DNA of 64,000 bases from Shinella sp. XGS7 (GCF_020535565.1 NZ_CP084758.1:3981001-4045000), one strand, 5' to 3'. Counted from the first letter of the stretch, positions 17,785 to 27,011 are shown. Notes: generated by a model not told the origin, from the letters alone. Made by a program: numbers and translations.

Positions 17785-19446
17785 GTGAACCTGCCGAACC
17801 CCGCCATCGTGCCCGAGCGCGGCGCTCAGCGCCTGCCGCGACTGGCCCTGCTGCTGTTCTGCGCCGCCTATGTGATTCCCGGCCTCTTCGGTCGCGACCC
17901 CTGGCGCAATGCGGACCTGACTGCCTTTGGCTATATGGCCAGCATCGCCCAGGGCCATGCCCCCTGGTGGCAGCCCGCCATCGCGGGGCTGCCGGCCGAG
18001 GGCGGGCTGCTGCCCTACTGGGTGGGCGCCCTGGCCATCAAGGCCCTGCCCTTTCTCGACCCGGCCCTGGCGGCCCGCCTGCCTTTCGGCCTGGCCCTGG
18101 TCGGCGTGCTCTGCCTGGTCTGGTACAGCTGTTTTCATCTGGCGCGCACCGATGCTGCCCAGCCCGTGGCCTTCGCCTTTGGCGGTGAGGCCCATGCGGT
18201 GGACTACGCCCGCGCCCTGGCCGATGGCGCCTTGCTGGCCCTGGTGGCCTGCCTGGGCCTGCTGCAACTGGGCCATGAGACCACGCCCGAGATGATGCAG
18301 CTGCTGGCCTGCACGCTCTTTCTCTATGGCCTGGCGGCCTCCCCCTTCCGCCAGACCAAGGCGCGGCTGGCGGTGCTGATCGCCCTGCCGGTGCTGGCCG
18401 CCAGCGGTGCGCCGGCCGTGGCCCTGGCCCTGGGCCTGGGCGGCATGGTGCTGAACCATCTCTCGCGCTTCGAGGACGCGCGGCGCCTGCGCGTCTGGCT
18501 GCTGGCCGCCACCGTGCTCAGCGCCCTGAGTGCCTGGGCCTTCAAAGGCTGGGCCTGGCGCGTCGGCCTGGACGGTTATGCCGAGGATCCGCTGCGCAGC
18601 TTCAGCCTGCTGGCCTGGTTTTGCTGGCCGGCCTGGCCGCTGGCCCTGTGGACCCTGTGGCGCTGGCGCCTGCACTGGGCCAACCGCCACGTCAGCGCCC
18701 CCCTGCTGGGCTTCGGCGTCCCCCTGGTGACCTGCCTGCTGATGAACAGCTCGGACCGCGCCCTGCTGCTGGGCCTGCCGGCTCTGGCGGTGCTGGCCAG
18801 CTTTGCCCTGCCCACACTGCGGCGCGGTGTGGCCGCAGCCATGGACTGGTTCGCGGTCTTCTTCTTCAGCGCCGTGGCCCTGTTCATCTGGATCTACTAC
18901 GCGTCGATGCAGCTGGGCTGGCCGCCCAAGGCCCTGGCCAATGTGCGCAAGCTGGCCCAGGGCTTCGAGCCCAGCTTCCATCCCCTGGCCCTGGTCGTGG
19001 CCCTGCTGGGCACGGCGGCCTGGCTGGGCCTGGTGCGCTGGCGTACCGCCCGTCACCAGCATGCGCTGTGGAAGAGCCTGGTGCTGCCGGCGGGCGGTGT
19101 GGCCCTGGTCTGGCTGCTGGGTCTGAGCCTGTGGCTGCCGGTGCTGGACTATGCGCGCAGCAACCGCCCCCTGGTGGAGCGCCTGCAGGCCCAGCTGGGC
19201 AGCAACACGCCGAGCTGCCTGGCCGCACCGGGCCAGCCGCTATCGCTGCTGGCGGCGCTGGAGTTCCAGGGCGGCTGGACGGTGGATGCCCGCCGCCCCC
19301 TGGCCGACAGCCCCTGCAGCCATGCCCTGCTGCTGGCCGACCGCCAGGTCCGGCCCGCCCTGCCCGCCGGCTGGGTGCTGGCCGGCCAGGCCGCCCGCCC
19401 CACCGACCGCAGCCAGCACTACCTGATCCTGCGCCGCGCGGACTGA
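17785..19446 (+). CDS. Multi-spanning membrane protein resembling GT-C glycosyltransferases
   Basis: This is a 553-residue protein with about ten hydrophobic segments spread over residues 20-450 and a final soluble domain of about 100 residues. The early loop GLFGRDPWRNADLTAFGYM resembles the first periplasmic loop of ArnT/PMT-type (GT-C) glycosyltransferases, where an acidic residue after the first helix is catalytic (here Asp in RDPW or NAD). Such enzymes transfer sugars from lipid carriers in the inner membrane. Substrate and acceptor are unknown. It starts at a GTG (17785) after the rpmE2 terminator and is convergent with phoR. It stands alone, with no lipid A or polysaccharide genes nearby. 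Confidence 0.65.
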   Translation: MNLPNPAIVPERGAQRLPRLALLLFCAAYVIPGLFGRDPWRNADLTAFGYMASIAQGHAPWWQPAIAGLPAEGGLLPYWVGALAIKALPFLDPALAARLPFGLALVGVLCLVWYSCFHLARTDAAQPVAFAFGGEAHAVDYARALADGALLALVACLGLLQLGHETTPEMMQLLACTLFLYGLAASPFRQTKARLAVLIALPVLAASGAPAVALALGLGGMVLNHLSRFEDARRLRVWLLAATVLSALSAWAFKGWAWRVGLDGYAEDPLRSFSLLAWFCWPAWPLALWTLWRWRLHWANRHVSAPLLGFGVPLVTCLLMNSSDRALLLGLPALAVLASFALPTLRRGVAAAMDWFAVFFFSAVALFIWIYYASMQLGWPPKALANVRKLAQGFEPSFHPLALVVALLGTAAWLGLVRWRTARHQHALWKSLVLPAGGVALVWLLGLSLWLPVLDYARSNRPLVERLQAQLGSNTPSCLAAPGQPLSLLAALEFQGGWTVDARRPLADSPCSHALLLADRQVRPALPAGWVLAGQAARPTDRSQHYLILRRAD

Positions 19447-19472
19447 GCCCCACGCCAGACCGCAGCAAGAAG

Positions 19473-19508
19473 AAGGCCCCGCGCACCATCCGGTGCCGGG
19501 GCCTTGTT
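19473..19508. terminator. Bidirectional terminator between the membrane protein gene and phoR
   Basis: A 9-bp stem AAGGCCCCG/CGGGGCCTT with a 15-nt loop stands between two convergent genes. T-rich flanks occur on both strands (GTTGCT on +, CTTCTTCTTG on -). Confidence 0.65.
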
Positions 19509-19529
19509 GCTCAGGCGCCGTGGGGCAGC

Positions 19530-20933
19530 TCAGCCGCCACCGCCGGGCATGGCCGCTTCCACCCCCACCTCGGCCTCGCCGTGCCGGCTGCGCACCCGCA
19601 CCGCGGGCAGCAACAGGCGAAAGCGCGAGCCCTTGCCAGGTTCGCTCTGGATCTGCAGCTCGCCGCCATGGCGCTGCACCACATGCTTGACGATGGACAG
19701 GCCCAGGCCCGTGCCGCCCGTCTCGCGCGAGCGGCTGCCATCCACCCGGTAAAAGCGCTCGGTCAGGCGCGGGATGTGCTCGCGGGCGATGCCGGGGCCG
19801 GTGTCGCTGACGCAGATCTCGCCGCTCCCATCGGGCATCAGGCGCCAGCTCGCCTCGATCTCCCCGCCCTCCGGCGTGTAGCGCACGGCATTGCTCACCA
19901 GATTGGCCACCGCGCTGAGCAGCTCGGACTCCACGCCCGCCAGCTCCACCTGGGTGCCGGACGCCACCTGGATGCGATGCCGGCCGGCCGAGAGGGCCTG
20001 CGCATCGTTGGACACGCGCAGCAGCAGCGCGTCCAGCGCCACCCAGCGGTCCGGCGCGGGGCGCGGGCTGCCCTCCAGCGTGGCCAGGGTCAGCAGATCG
20101 CTGACCAGGCTGAGCATGCGCTGGGTCTGCTGGTCCATCAGGCTCAGCACGCGCTTGCGCTCGGCCTCGGTGAGCGGCAGGCTGGCCATGGTCTCGATGA
20201 AGCCGGTCAGCACGGTCAGCGGGGTGCGGATCTCGTGCGAGACATTGGCCACGAAATCGCGGCGCATGGCCTCAGCGCGCTCGCGCTCGGTCACGTCCAG
20301 GCTCAGCACCAGGCGCATGCCTTCGCCATAGGCCCGCACGATCACCGAGAGCGTGGCTCGGCCGCGGGCGTTCGCCAACATCAGAGGCTCGGCATAGTGG
20401 CCGGCCTGCAGGTAGCTGACAAAGGCCGGGTAGCGGACCAGATTGGTGATGCGCTGGCGCAGATCACGCACCGGATCGAGCGAGAAATGATCGCCCGCCA
20501 CGCGGTTGCACCAGACGATCTGGTCGTGCGCATCCAGCATCAGCACGCCATTGGGCGAGGCCTCGATGGCGGAGAGGAACTGCTGCAGCTGCTGCTGCTC
20601 GCGGGCCAGGGCGCGATCGCGGTCGCGGATGGCACGCTCGACCCGGTAGCCCAGCTCGCCCCACAAGCCCGTGTCGCGCGGTGCCCCACCCTGCTGGCTG
20701 CCGCGCAGCCACTGGATGAGACGATGGCCGCGCACCGCGTCCAGCAAGACCAGGGCGCCGACACCGCCGGCGGCCCCCAGCAGTTCGCCCAGCATGGGCA
20801 GGCTGGACCAGTTGCCGGCCAGATTGCCCACAAAGGTACCGACCGCCACCGCCAGCGCCGCGATCAGCAGGCGTGGCACCAACCAGTTCAGGGATTCAGC
20901 CACGCCGTGGTCCAGCTCAAGCCGAGACGGCAC
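19530..20933 (-). CDS. phoR: Phosphate regulon sensor histidine kinase PhoR
   Basis: This membrane-associated histidine kinase phosphorylates PhoB when phosphate is low. Two hydrophobic segments lie at about residues 18-40 and 50-65. A PAS-like section follows (SAIEASPNGVLMLDAHDQIVWCN), then the H-box VSHEIRTPLT (His233 in this numbering), the N-box LVSNAVRYTPEGG, and the G boxes DTGPGIA and GGTGLGLSIVKH. The frame opens at a GTG at 20933 inside phoB; a GTG at 20903 (MAESLNWLVPRLL), 14 bp after the phoB stop, is at least as likely. It is the last gene of the pst-pho operon. Confidence 0.93.
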   Translation of the reverse strand: MPSRLELDHGVAESLNWLVPRLLIAALAVAVGTFVGNLAGNWSSLPMLGELLGAAGGVGALVLLDAVRGHRLIQWLRGSQQGGAPRDTGLWGELGYRVERAIRDRDRALAREQQQLQQFLSAIEASPNGVLMLDAHDQIVWCNRVAGDHFSLDPVRDLRQRITNLVRYPAFVSYLQAGHYAEPLMLANARGRATLSVIVRAYGEGMRLVLSLDVTERERAEAMRRDFVANVSHEIRTPLTVLTGFIETMASLPLTEAERKRVLSLMDQQTQRMLSLVSDLLTLATLEGSPRPAPDRWVALDALLLRVSNDAQALSAGRHRIQVASGTQVELAGVESELLSAVANLVSNAVRYTPEGGEIEASWRLMPDGSGEICVSDTGPGIAREHIPRLTERFYRVDGSRSRETGGTGLGLSIVKHVVQRHGGELQIQSEPGKGSRFRLLLPAVRVRSRHGEAEVGVEAAMPGGGG

Positions 20934-21618
20934 TGATCTGCTGCGTCAGGCGGTAGCCGGCGCCGCGCACGGTCTCGATCATGCGCGCGCACTGCACCCG
21001 CTCCAGCGCCTCGCGCAGGCGCTTCACATGCACATCCACCGTGCGCTCCTCGATGAACACATGGTCGCCCCAGACGCGGTCCAGCAGCTGGGAGCGGCTG
21101 TGCACGCGCTCCGGGTGCGTCATGAAGAAGTGCAGCAAGCGGAACTCGGTGGGGCCCAGCTTGACCTCCACGCCCGCACGGCTGACGCGGCGCGTGCCCG
21201 GGTCCAGGCTCAGGCCGGCGATCTCCACCACCGAGTCCAGGGCCTCGGGCGCCTTGCGGCGCAGCACCGCACGGATGCGGGCCAGCAGCTCGTTGGTCGA
21301 GAAGGGCTTGGTCAGGTAGTCATCGGCGCCGGCATCCAGGCCCGAGACCTTGTCGGTCTCGTCGGCACGGGCGGTCAGCATGATGACGGGCAGCTCCTTG
21401 GTGCGGGCCGCGCCGCGCCACTGGCGGGCCAGGGCCAGGCCGGACTGGCCCGGCAGCATCCAGTCCAGCACCACCAGATCGGGCAGCACGCGGTCCACTT
21501 CCAGCTGGGCCTGGTCGGCACTGCCGGCCAGGGTGACTTCAAAACCGGCGTGGCGCAGATTGATGGAGATCAGTTCGGCAATGGCCGATTCGTCTTCCAC
21601 CACCAGGATTCGACTCAT
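20917..21618 (-). CDS. phoB: Phosphate regulon response regulator PhoB
   Basis: This is a 233-residue OmpR-type regulator. The receiver domain has the acidic pocket (VVEDES), the phospho-acceptor Asp52 in VVLDWMLPG, and the Lys of YLTKPF. The C-terminal winged helix includes LGPTEFRLLHFF and the recognition segment RSQLLDRVWG followed by ERTVDVHVKRLR. It binds Pho boxes such as those found upstream of pstS. It lies between phoU and phoR and slightly overlaps the longest phoR frame. Confidence 0.96.
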   Translation of the reverse strand: MSRILVVEDESAIAELISINLRHAGFEVTLAGSADQAQLEVDRVLPDLVVLDWMLPGQSGLALARQWRGAARTKELPVIMLTARADETDKVSGLDAGADDYLTKPFSTNELLARIRAVLRRKAPEALDSVVEIAGLSLDPGTRRVSRAGVEVKLGPTEFRLLHFFMTHPERVHSRSQLLDRVWGDHVFIEERTVDVHVKRLREALERVQCARMIETVRGAGYRLTQQISAVSA

Positions 21619-21665
21619 TGTTTTGTACTCCTGTCGTCGTTCTTTGCGTGTGAGGCCCCAGGGGC

Positions 21666-22373
21666 TCAGCGCACCATGCTCTCGGCGGCCTCGGGCGTGT
21701 TGTGACGCACGTCCGTACCCTTGACCACGTAGATGATGGCCTCGGCCAGGTTCTTGGCGTGGTCGCCCACACGCTCGATGGCCTTGGCCACGAAGACCAG
21801 GTCGATGGAGGAGGAGATGGTGCGCGGGTCTTCCATCATGTAAGTGATCAGCTTGCGCAGCAGGCCGTCGAACTCCTTGTCGATGGCGTCGTCCTGCTTG
21901 AGCACTTCCAGCGCCTTGTCCACGTCCAGGCGGGCAAAGGCGTCCAGGGCCTTGCGCAGCTGGGCCACGGCGAGGTCAGCCTCGAAGCTCAGGTCGGACA
22001 TGGGCAGGCGCAGGCGGCTGGACACGCCGGCATTCACCAGGCGCTGCACGGTACGCGCCACGCGCGAGGCCTCGTCGCCCACGCGCTCGAGGTTGGCGAT
22101 GGTTTTGGAGATGGCGATCAGCAGGCGCAGATCGCGCGCCGTGGGCTGGCGTCGGGCGATGATGCTGTGCAGGTCGTGATCGATCTCGACCTCCATGGCA
22201 TTCACACGCTCCTCGGTGCGCAGCACGGTCTGGGCCTGCTCGTTGCTGAACTGCACCAGGGCTTCCACGGCCTGGGCCACCTGGGCTTCGACCAGGCCGC
22301 CCATCTCGAGCACGCGGGTGGAGATGCCGCTGAGTTCGGCGTCGAATTGGGTGGAGAGATGCTTGTCGCTCAT
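21666..22373 (-). CDS. phoU: Phosphate signalling protein PhoU
   Basis: This is a 235-residue helical protein that links the Pst transporter to PhoR and keeps the Pho regulon off when phosphate is plentiful. It has two PhoU repeats of about 100 residues with the expected acidic metal-binding helices (for example LERVGDEASRVARTV and IERVGDHAKNLAEAI). ATG at 22373. It is separated from pstB by 107 bp holding two strong hairpins. Confidence 0.96.
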   Translation of the reverse strand: MSDKHLSTQFDAELSGISTRVLEMGGLVEAQVAQAVEALVQFSNEQAQTVLRTEERVNAMEVEIDHDLHSIIARRQPTARDLRLLIAISKTIANLERVGDEASRVARTVQRLVNAGVSSRLRLPMSDLSFEADLAVAQLRKALDAFARLDVDKALEVLKQDDAIDKEFDGLLRKLITYMMEDPRTISSSIDLVFVAKAIERVGDHAKNLAEAIIYVVKGTDVRHNTPEAAESMVR

Positions 22374-22425
22374 TCTTTGCTCCTTGTGGGGCAGGGGCGG
22401 AGTAGTGGCTCCGACCCGCTTCGCT

Positions 22426-22506
22426 TAACTTTGCTGCGCAAAGTTAGTCTTCGCCGCTACATCACGGGCGTGTTTCGGCTTCAGCCGAAACGGCCCGTGA
22501 TGTAGT
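22426..22506. repeat. Two hairpins at the pstB-phoU junction, one with arms of about 23 bp
   Basis: The larger inverted repeat (22458-22506) has arms CTACATCACGGGC and GCCCGTGATGTAG extended by a GTTTCGGC/GCCGAAAC stem. There is one small mismatch/indel and a TTCA loop. Its right arm is the 3' end of pstB including the stop codon. A second, perfect 9-bp hairpin (TAACTTTGC/GCAAAGTTA, 3-nt loop) is at 22426-22446. Neither has a T-run on the transcribed strand, so they may protect or process the mRNA rather than terminate it. Confidence 0.8.
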
Positions 22507-23266
22507 CCTCCGTGTCCTTGCGCTTGGGCTTCATGAAGAGCTCGGCGGTCGGGCCGAACTCGATCAGGTCGCCCAGGTACATATAGGCGGTGCGCTGCGA
22601 GACGCGGGCTGCCTGCTGCATGGAGTGCGTCACGATGACGATGGTGAAGTTGGCGCGCAGCTCGTGGATCAGTTCCTCGACCTTGGCGGTCGCGATGGGG
22701 TCGAGCGCCGAGCAGGGCTCGTCCATCAGGATGACTTCCGGGCTGACGGCGACGGCGCGGGCGATGCACAGGCGCTGCTGCTGGCCGCCGGAAAGGCCGG
22801 TGCCGCCTTCCTGCAGGCGATCCTTCACCTCGTTCCACAGGCCGGCCTTCTGCAGCGCCCATTCCACGCGCTCATCCATCTCCACGCGCGGCAGGGTCTC
22901 GAACAGGCGCACGCCGAAGGCGATGTTGTCGTAGATGGACATCGGGAAGGGCGTGGGCTTCTGGAAGACCATGCCGATCTTGGCGCGGATCAGGGAGACA
23001 TCTTCCTTGCTGGTCAGGATGTCGCCGCCGTCCAGCAGGATCTGGCCTTCCGCGCGCTGCTCGGGGTAGAGCTCGAACATGCGGTTCAGCGTGCGCAGGA
23101 AGGTCGACTTGCCGCAACCCGACGGGCCGATGAGGGCGGTCACCTTCTTTTCAGGAATGTCCAGATTGATGTTCTTCAGGGCGTGGAAATTGCCGTAGTA
23201 GAAGTTCAGATTGCGCACCGAGAGCTTGGCTTTCTCGGTCACGGGCATATCGACCTTGGCGTCCAT
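22481..23266 (-). CDS. pstB: Phosphate ABC transporter ATPase PstB (possibly mosaic)
   Basis: This 261-residue ATPase powers the PstCA phosphate channel. Walker A is GPSGCGKS (residues 47-54), the signature is LSGGQQQR, and Walker B is [13 protein letters not shown]. The C-terminus [10 protein letters not shown] is typical. Between about 22600 and 22800 the codon use shifts to CTT/CTC/GTC. The residues [20 protein letters not shown] and [19 protein letters not shown] there look alphaproteobacterial, while [12 protein letters not shown] after it is betaproteobacterial. This is a weaker case of the mosaicism seen in rho, ftsH and carB. Confidence 0.96.
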   Translation of the reverse strand: MDAKVDMPVTEKAKLSVRNLNFYYGNFHALKNINLDIPEKKVTALIGPSGCGKSTFLRTLNRMFELYPEQRAEGQILLDGGDILTSKEDVSLIRAKIGMVFQKPTPFPMSIYDNIAFGVRLFETLPRVEMDERVEWALQKAGLWNEVKDRLQEGGTGLSGGQQQRLCIARAVAVSPEVILMDEPCSALDPIATAKVEELIHELRANFTIVIVTHSMQQAARVSQRTAYMYLGDLIEFGPTAELFMKPKRKDTEDYITGRFG

Positions 23267-23288
23267 GGTTGATGCCTTTCCTTTGTAC

Positions 23289-24152
23289 TTAATGCTTGTT
23301 CTTGAACAGCACGCGCGCCAGGATATTGAGCAGCAGCACGCCGATGGTGATGATGAACACGCCCGCCCAGGCCAGCTTCTGCCAGTTTTCGTAGGGGCTC
23401 ATCGCAAACTTGAAGATGGTGACCGGCAGGCTGGCCATGGGCTCGCCCAGCGAGCTGGTCCAGAACTGGTTGGACAGCGCGGTGAACAGCAGGGGCGCGG
23501 TTTCGCCGGAGATGCGGGCCAGGGCCAGCAGGATGCCGGTGAGCACGCCGGCACGGGCCGACTTCAGCGTCACCGAGAGAATCACCTTCCACTTGGGCGT
23601 GCCCAGGGCGTAGGCGGCCTCGCGCAGCGCATTGGGGATCAGGCTCAGCATGTTTTCGGTGGTGCGGATCACCACCGGAATCACGATCAGGGCCAGGGCC
23701 AGGATGCCGGCAAAGCCCGAGAAGCTCTTCATCTTGGCCACCACGACCGCGTAGATGAAGAGACCCACCACGATGGAGGGCGCCGAGAGCAGGATGTCGT
23801 TGATGAATCGCACCGTGGCGCCCAGCCAGCTCTTCTGGCCGTACTCGGCCAGGTAGACACCGGCCAGCACGCCGATGGGCGTGCCCAGCAGCGTGGCCAA
23901 GCCCACCATCACGATGGAGCCGAAGATGGCATTGGCCAGGCCGCCGCCCTCGGCCTGCGGCGGCGGGGTCATCTCGGTGAAGGTGGCCAGGGTCAGGCCC
24001 CCCACGCCCAGGCGCACGGTCTCGAACAGGATCCACAGCAGCCAGAACACGCCGAAGGCCATGGCGGCCATGGACAGGCCCAGGGCCAGGGTGTTGATGC
24101 GCTTGCGCCTTGCGTGCATGGCCAGGCGCTTGGCGTCCATCACGGTGCTCAT
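23289..24152 (-). CDS. pstA: Phosphate ABC transporter permease PstA
   Basis: This is a 287-residue inner-membrane permease with about six hydrophobic helices. The coupling-loop motif of binding-protein-dependent permeases is visible as [19 protein letters not shown]. With PstC it forms the phosphate channel. Its ATG at 24152 overlaps the pstC stop by 4 bp (ATGA); an internal ATG at 24140 ([14 protein letters not shown]) is a possible alternative start. Confidence 0.95.
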   Translation of the reverse strand: MSTVMDAKRLAMHARRKRINTLALGLSMAAMAFGVFWLLWILFETVRLGVGGLTLATFTEMTPPPQAEGGGLANAIFGSIVMVGLATLLGTPIGVLAGVYLAEYGQKSWLGATVRFINDILLSAPSIVVGLFIYAVVVAKMKSFSGFAGILALALIVIPVVIRTTENMLSLIPNALREAAYALGTPKWKVILSVTLKSARAGVLTGILLALARISGETAPLLFTALSNQFWTSSLGEPMASLPVTIFKFAMSPYENWQKLAWAGVFIITIGVLLLNILARVLFKNKH

Positions 24153-25171
24153 GCGCGAGCTCCTTCGTTCTTCTTGAGCTTGTTGAGCAGCAGCTTGGAG
24201 CAGGCCAGCACCACGAAGGTGATGAAGAACAGCACCAGGCCCAGATAGATCAGCGAGGCCTGGTGCAGGCCTTCGCCAGCTTCGGCGAACTCGTTGGCCA
24301 GGGCCGAGGTGATGCTGTTGGCCGCCTCGAAGACCGAGAGCGAGTTCAGCTGGTTCATATTGCCGATCACGAAGGTCACGGCCATGGTCTCTCCGAGGGC
24401 GCGGCCCAGGCCCAGCATCACGCCGCCCACCACGCCGGTCTTGGTGTAGGGCAGCACCACCTTCCAGACCACCTCCCAGGTGGTGGAACCCAGGCCATAG
24501 GCCGATTCCTTGAGCATGGGCGGGGTGACCTCGAAGACGTCACGCATCACCGAGGCGATGAAGGGGATGATCATGATGGCCAGGATCACGCCGGCCGAGA
24601 GAATGCCGATACCCACCGGCGGGCCCGAGACCAGGGAACCCAGCAGGGGCACGCCGGCGAACAGGGCCTGCAGCGGCTGCTGCACATAGGTGGCAAGAAT
24701 GGGGCCGAAAACCAGCAGGCCCCACATGCCGTAGACGATGGAGGGCACAGCGGCCAGCAGTTCCACCGCCACGCCCAGCGGGCGCTTGAGCCATAGCGGC
24801 GCCAGCTCGGTCAGGAACAGGGCGATGCCGAAGCTCACCGGTACCGCGATCAGCAGCGCGATGAAGGAGGTCATCAGCGTGCCGTAAATCATCACCAGGC
24901 CGCCGAACTTCTCCTGCACCGGATCCCATTCGCTGGTCCAGAGGAAGGACAGGCCGAAGTGCTGGATGGCCGGGGCCGCCCCGATCAGCAGGGAGATGAT
25001 GATGCCGGCCAGCAGGGCCAGGGTCAGCCAGGCCGCGCCATGCGCCAGAACGGCAAACAGGGTATCGGCCCAGGGTGCGGTCTTGCGGCGCGGCGGCGGG
25101 CTGCCCTGGGGCTGGGCGCGCTCTTGGGCACGCTCCGGGTCGTAGGTGTTGGCGGGAAGTATTGCGGCCAC
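24149..25171 (-). CDS. pstC: Phosphate ABC transporter permease PstC
   Basis: This is the second phosphate channel subunit, with six predicted membrane helices after a Pro-rich cytoplasmic tail of about 40 residues. The coupling motif is [21 protein letters not shown]. The start was chosen as the GTG at 25171 because GAGGAG lies 6 nt upstream of it. The frame is open to a TTG at 25210, but that codon has no ribosome binding site and abuts a hairpin. The result is a 340-residue protein. Confidence 0.93.
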   Translation of the reverse strand: MAAILPANTYDPERAQERAQPQGSPPPRRKTAPWADTLFAVLAHGAAWLTLALLAGIIISLLIGAAPAIQHFGLSFLWTSEWDPVQEKFGGLVMIYGTLMTSFIALLIAVPVSFGIALFLTELAPLWLKRPLGVAVELLAAVPSIVYGMWGLLVFGPILATYVQQPLQALFAGVPLLGSLVSGPPVGIGILSAGVILAIMIIPFIASVMRDVFEVTPPMLKESAYGLGSTTWEVVWKVVLPYTKTGVVGGVMLGLGRALGETMAVTFVIGNMNQLNSLSVFEAANSITSALANEFAEAGEGLHQASLIYLGLVLFFITFVVLACSKLLLNKLKKNEGARA

Positions 25172-25210
25172 TGCGGGCTCCTCGGGAGGTCGGGTCGCTG
25201 GATTCGACAA

Positions 25211-25242
25211 CAGCCCGGCAGGCTGGTGAGACTGCCGGGCTG
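25211..25242. repeat. Hairpin between pstS and pstC
   Basis: A perfect 11-bp inverted repeat (CAGCCCGGCAG/CTGCCGGGCTG) with a 10-nt loop lies in the pstS-pstC gap, just upstream of the chosen pstC start. There is no T-run. Such elements often stabilise or partly attenuate mRNA so that the binding protein is made in excess of the permeases; that role is inferred. Confidence 0.7.
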
Positions 25243-25267
25243 CGGGTCGGGGTCGACGCGGTTCAGC

Positions 25268-26308
25268 TTACTTGTAGGCGACCGGCTTGCCGGCGGCGTC
25301 CTTGATGTTGTCGGCCCATTGCTTGCGCACCAGGTCCTTGACCGAGGCGGGCAGGGGCACATAGTCCAGGTCATCGGCCATCTTGTCGCCGCTGCCGTAG
25401 GCCCAGTCAAAGAACTTCAGGGAGGCGCTGGCACTGGCGGGCTTGTCCTGCACCTTGTGCATCAGGATGAAGGTGGCGCCGGTGATGGGCCAGCTGTCCT
25501 TGCCGGCCTGCTCGGTCAGCACCTGGTAGAAGCTCTTGGCCCATTCGGCGCCGGCAGCGGCAGCCTTGAAGGCGTCATCGCTGGGGGCGACGAAGTTGCC
25601 GGCCTGGTTCTTCAGCAGCACATGCGACATCTTGTTCTGCTTGGCGTAGGCGTATTCCACATAGCCGATGGAGCTGGGCAGGCGCTGCACATAGGAAGAC
25701 ACGCCTTCATTGCCCTTGCCGCCAGCACCGGTGGGCCAGTTCACGGCCGTGCCCTCACCCACCTTGGCCTTCCACTCGGCATTGACCTTGGAGAGGTAGT
25801 TGGTGAACAGGAAGCTGGTGCCGGAACCGTCGGCGCGGCGCACCACGGCGATGGCATCACCCGGCAGAGGCACGCCAGGGTTCAGGGCCACCAGGGCCGG
25901 GTCGTTCCACTTGGTGATCTTGCCCAGATAGATGTCACCCAGCAGCTGGCCGGTCATCTTGATCTGACCCGGGGTGATACCCTTGATATTGACCACCGGC
26001 ACCACGCCGCCGATCACGGTGGGGAACTGAACCAGGCCGTCCTTGGCCAGTTCATCGTCCTTCAGCGGCGCATCGGAGGCGCCGAAGTCCACGGTCTTGG
26101 CCTTGATCTGGCGGATGCCAGCGCCGGAACCCACGGACTGATAGTTGATGCGTGCACCGGTGGCCTTGTTGTAGGCATCGGCCCACTTGGCATACACGGG
26201 AGCCGGGAAGGAGGCGCCGGCGCCGGTCACGTCCTGTGCCAGGGCCAGGGGAGCGGCAATCACACCCGCCGCGAAAACAAAACCCTTGCTCAGTCGCACG
26301 ATATTCAT
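25268..26308 (-). CDS. pstS: Periplasmic phosphate-binding protein PstS
   Basis: This is a 346-residue exported phosphate-binding protein, first gene of the pst operon. It has a signal peptide ([19 protein letters not shown]...ALAQ) with cleavage near residue 25. The mature N-terminus [16 protein letters not shown] and the ligand segments [12 protein letters not shown] and FGASDAPL are typical of PstS, as is [18 protein letters not shown] at 26308. It is controlled by the Pho box promoter at 26347-26378. Confidence 0.97.
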   Translation of the reverse strand: MNIVRLSKGFVFAAGVIAAPLALAQDVTGAGASFPAPVYAKWADAYNKATGARINYQSVGSGAGIRQIKAKTVDFGASDAPLKDDELAKDGLVQFPTVIGGVVPVVNIKGITPGQIKMTGQLLGDIYLGKITKWNDPALVALNPGVPLPGDAIAVVRRADGSGTSFLFTNYLSKVNAEWKAKVGEGTAVNWPTGAGGKGNEGVSSYVQRLPSSIGYVEYAYAKQNKMSHVLLKNQAGNFVAPSDDAFKAAAAGAEWAKSFYQVLTEQAGKDSWPITGATFILMHKVQDKPASASASLKFFDWAYGSGDKMADDLDYVPLPASVKDLVRKQWADNIKDAAGKPVAYK

Positions 26309-26346
26309 AGCAGCCCTATCGAAGTGCTTGGTTGACGATGTTCGCC

Positions 26347-26378
26347 ATCCTATGAATTCAATATGACAGGTCCGTGAC
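26347..26378 (-). promoter_or_regulatory. Pho box and -10 box of the pst operon
   Basis: On the - strand, half sites GTCAC (26378-26374) and GTCAT (26367-26363) are spaced exactly 11 bp apart, one DNA turn. They are followed after 10 bp by a -10-like TAGGAT (26352-26347). This is the standard PhoB-activated layout, in which the Pho box replaces the -35 region. Confidence 0.75.
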
Positions 26379-26411
26379 CATCGCGCCAGAGGTGAGGCCT
26401 GCGCCGTTTTT

Positions 26412-26456
26412 CTGTCATTTTTGATTCACCCCGTTGTCACATGGCCTGCCTAGAGT
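26412..26456 (+). promoter_or_regulatory. Divergent Pho box (three half sites) and -10 box for the fasciclin gene
   Basis: On the + strand, GTCAT (26414-26418), TTCAC (26425-26429) and GTCAC (26436-26440) repeat at 11-bp steps. They are followed after 10 bp by TAGAGT (26451-26456). The geometry mirrors the pstS promoter on the other strand, so PhoB should drive the fasciclin lipoprotein gene too. Confidence 0.7.
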
Positions 26457-26498
26457 CCGCAGCCACGGGCATTTGCCCCGGATCGGAGATCTCAGATC

Positions 26499-26984
26499 AT
26501 GATGAACAAAGCCACGCACTTTCTCGCGCTGAGCGCCCTGAGCCTGGGGCTGCTGGGCTGCGCCAGCACCCCTGCCCCGGCCCCGCTGGCCGAGGCCCTG
26601 GGCCGCGAGCCCCAGCTCAGCACCTTCAACCGCCTGGTCGAGCAGGCCGGTCTGCGTGACAGCCTGCGCGGCGCCGGCCCCCTGACCGTGTTCGCTCCTA
26701 GCGACGAGGCCTTCAAGGCCGTGCCGGCCAAGACCCTGGAAGCCCTGTCCAAGGATCCGGAGCAGCTCAAGGCCGTGCTGAGCTATCACATCGTGGCCAG
26801 CAAGCTAGCCTCGGCCGAAGTGGTCAACGGCAATGCCAAGACCCTGCAGGGCGCCAATGTGGCCCTGGCCAAGGCTGGCAGCTTTCTGACCGTGGAAGAG
26901 GCCCTGGTTGAGCGTGCGGACATCGGTGCCACCAATGGCGTGGCCCATGTGATCGACCGCGTGCTGATGCCGCCCAAGAAGTAA
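26499..26984 (+). CDS. Fasciclin (FAS1)-domain lipoprotein, probable Pho regulon member
   Basis: This is a 161-residue exported lipoprotein. The signal peptide ends in a lipobox (LLGC, Cys21), followed by an Ala/Pro linker. It is followed by one FAS1 domain with the conserved H1 block (LTVFAPSDEAFKAVP), the YHIV segment and the C-terminal H2 block (GVAHVIDRVLMP). FAS1 domains mediate adhesion or binding of small hydrophobic ligands; the bacterial role is often unknown. Tandem ATGs occur at 26499 and 26502 behind GGAG. It is divergent from pstS with a Pho box on its own strand, implying expression under phosphate starvation. Confidence 0.85.
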   Translation: MMNKATHFLALSALSLGLLGCASTPAPAPLAEALGREPQLSTFNRLVEQAGLRDSLRGAGPLTVFAPSDEAFKAVPAKTLEALSKDPEQLKAVLSYHIVASKLASAEVVNGNAKTLQGANVALAKAGSFLTVEEALVERADIGATNGVAHVIDRVLMPPKK

Positions 26985-27011
26985 ATCGCGCCGCGCGATC
27001 TTCCAATGCAG

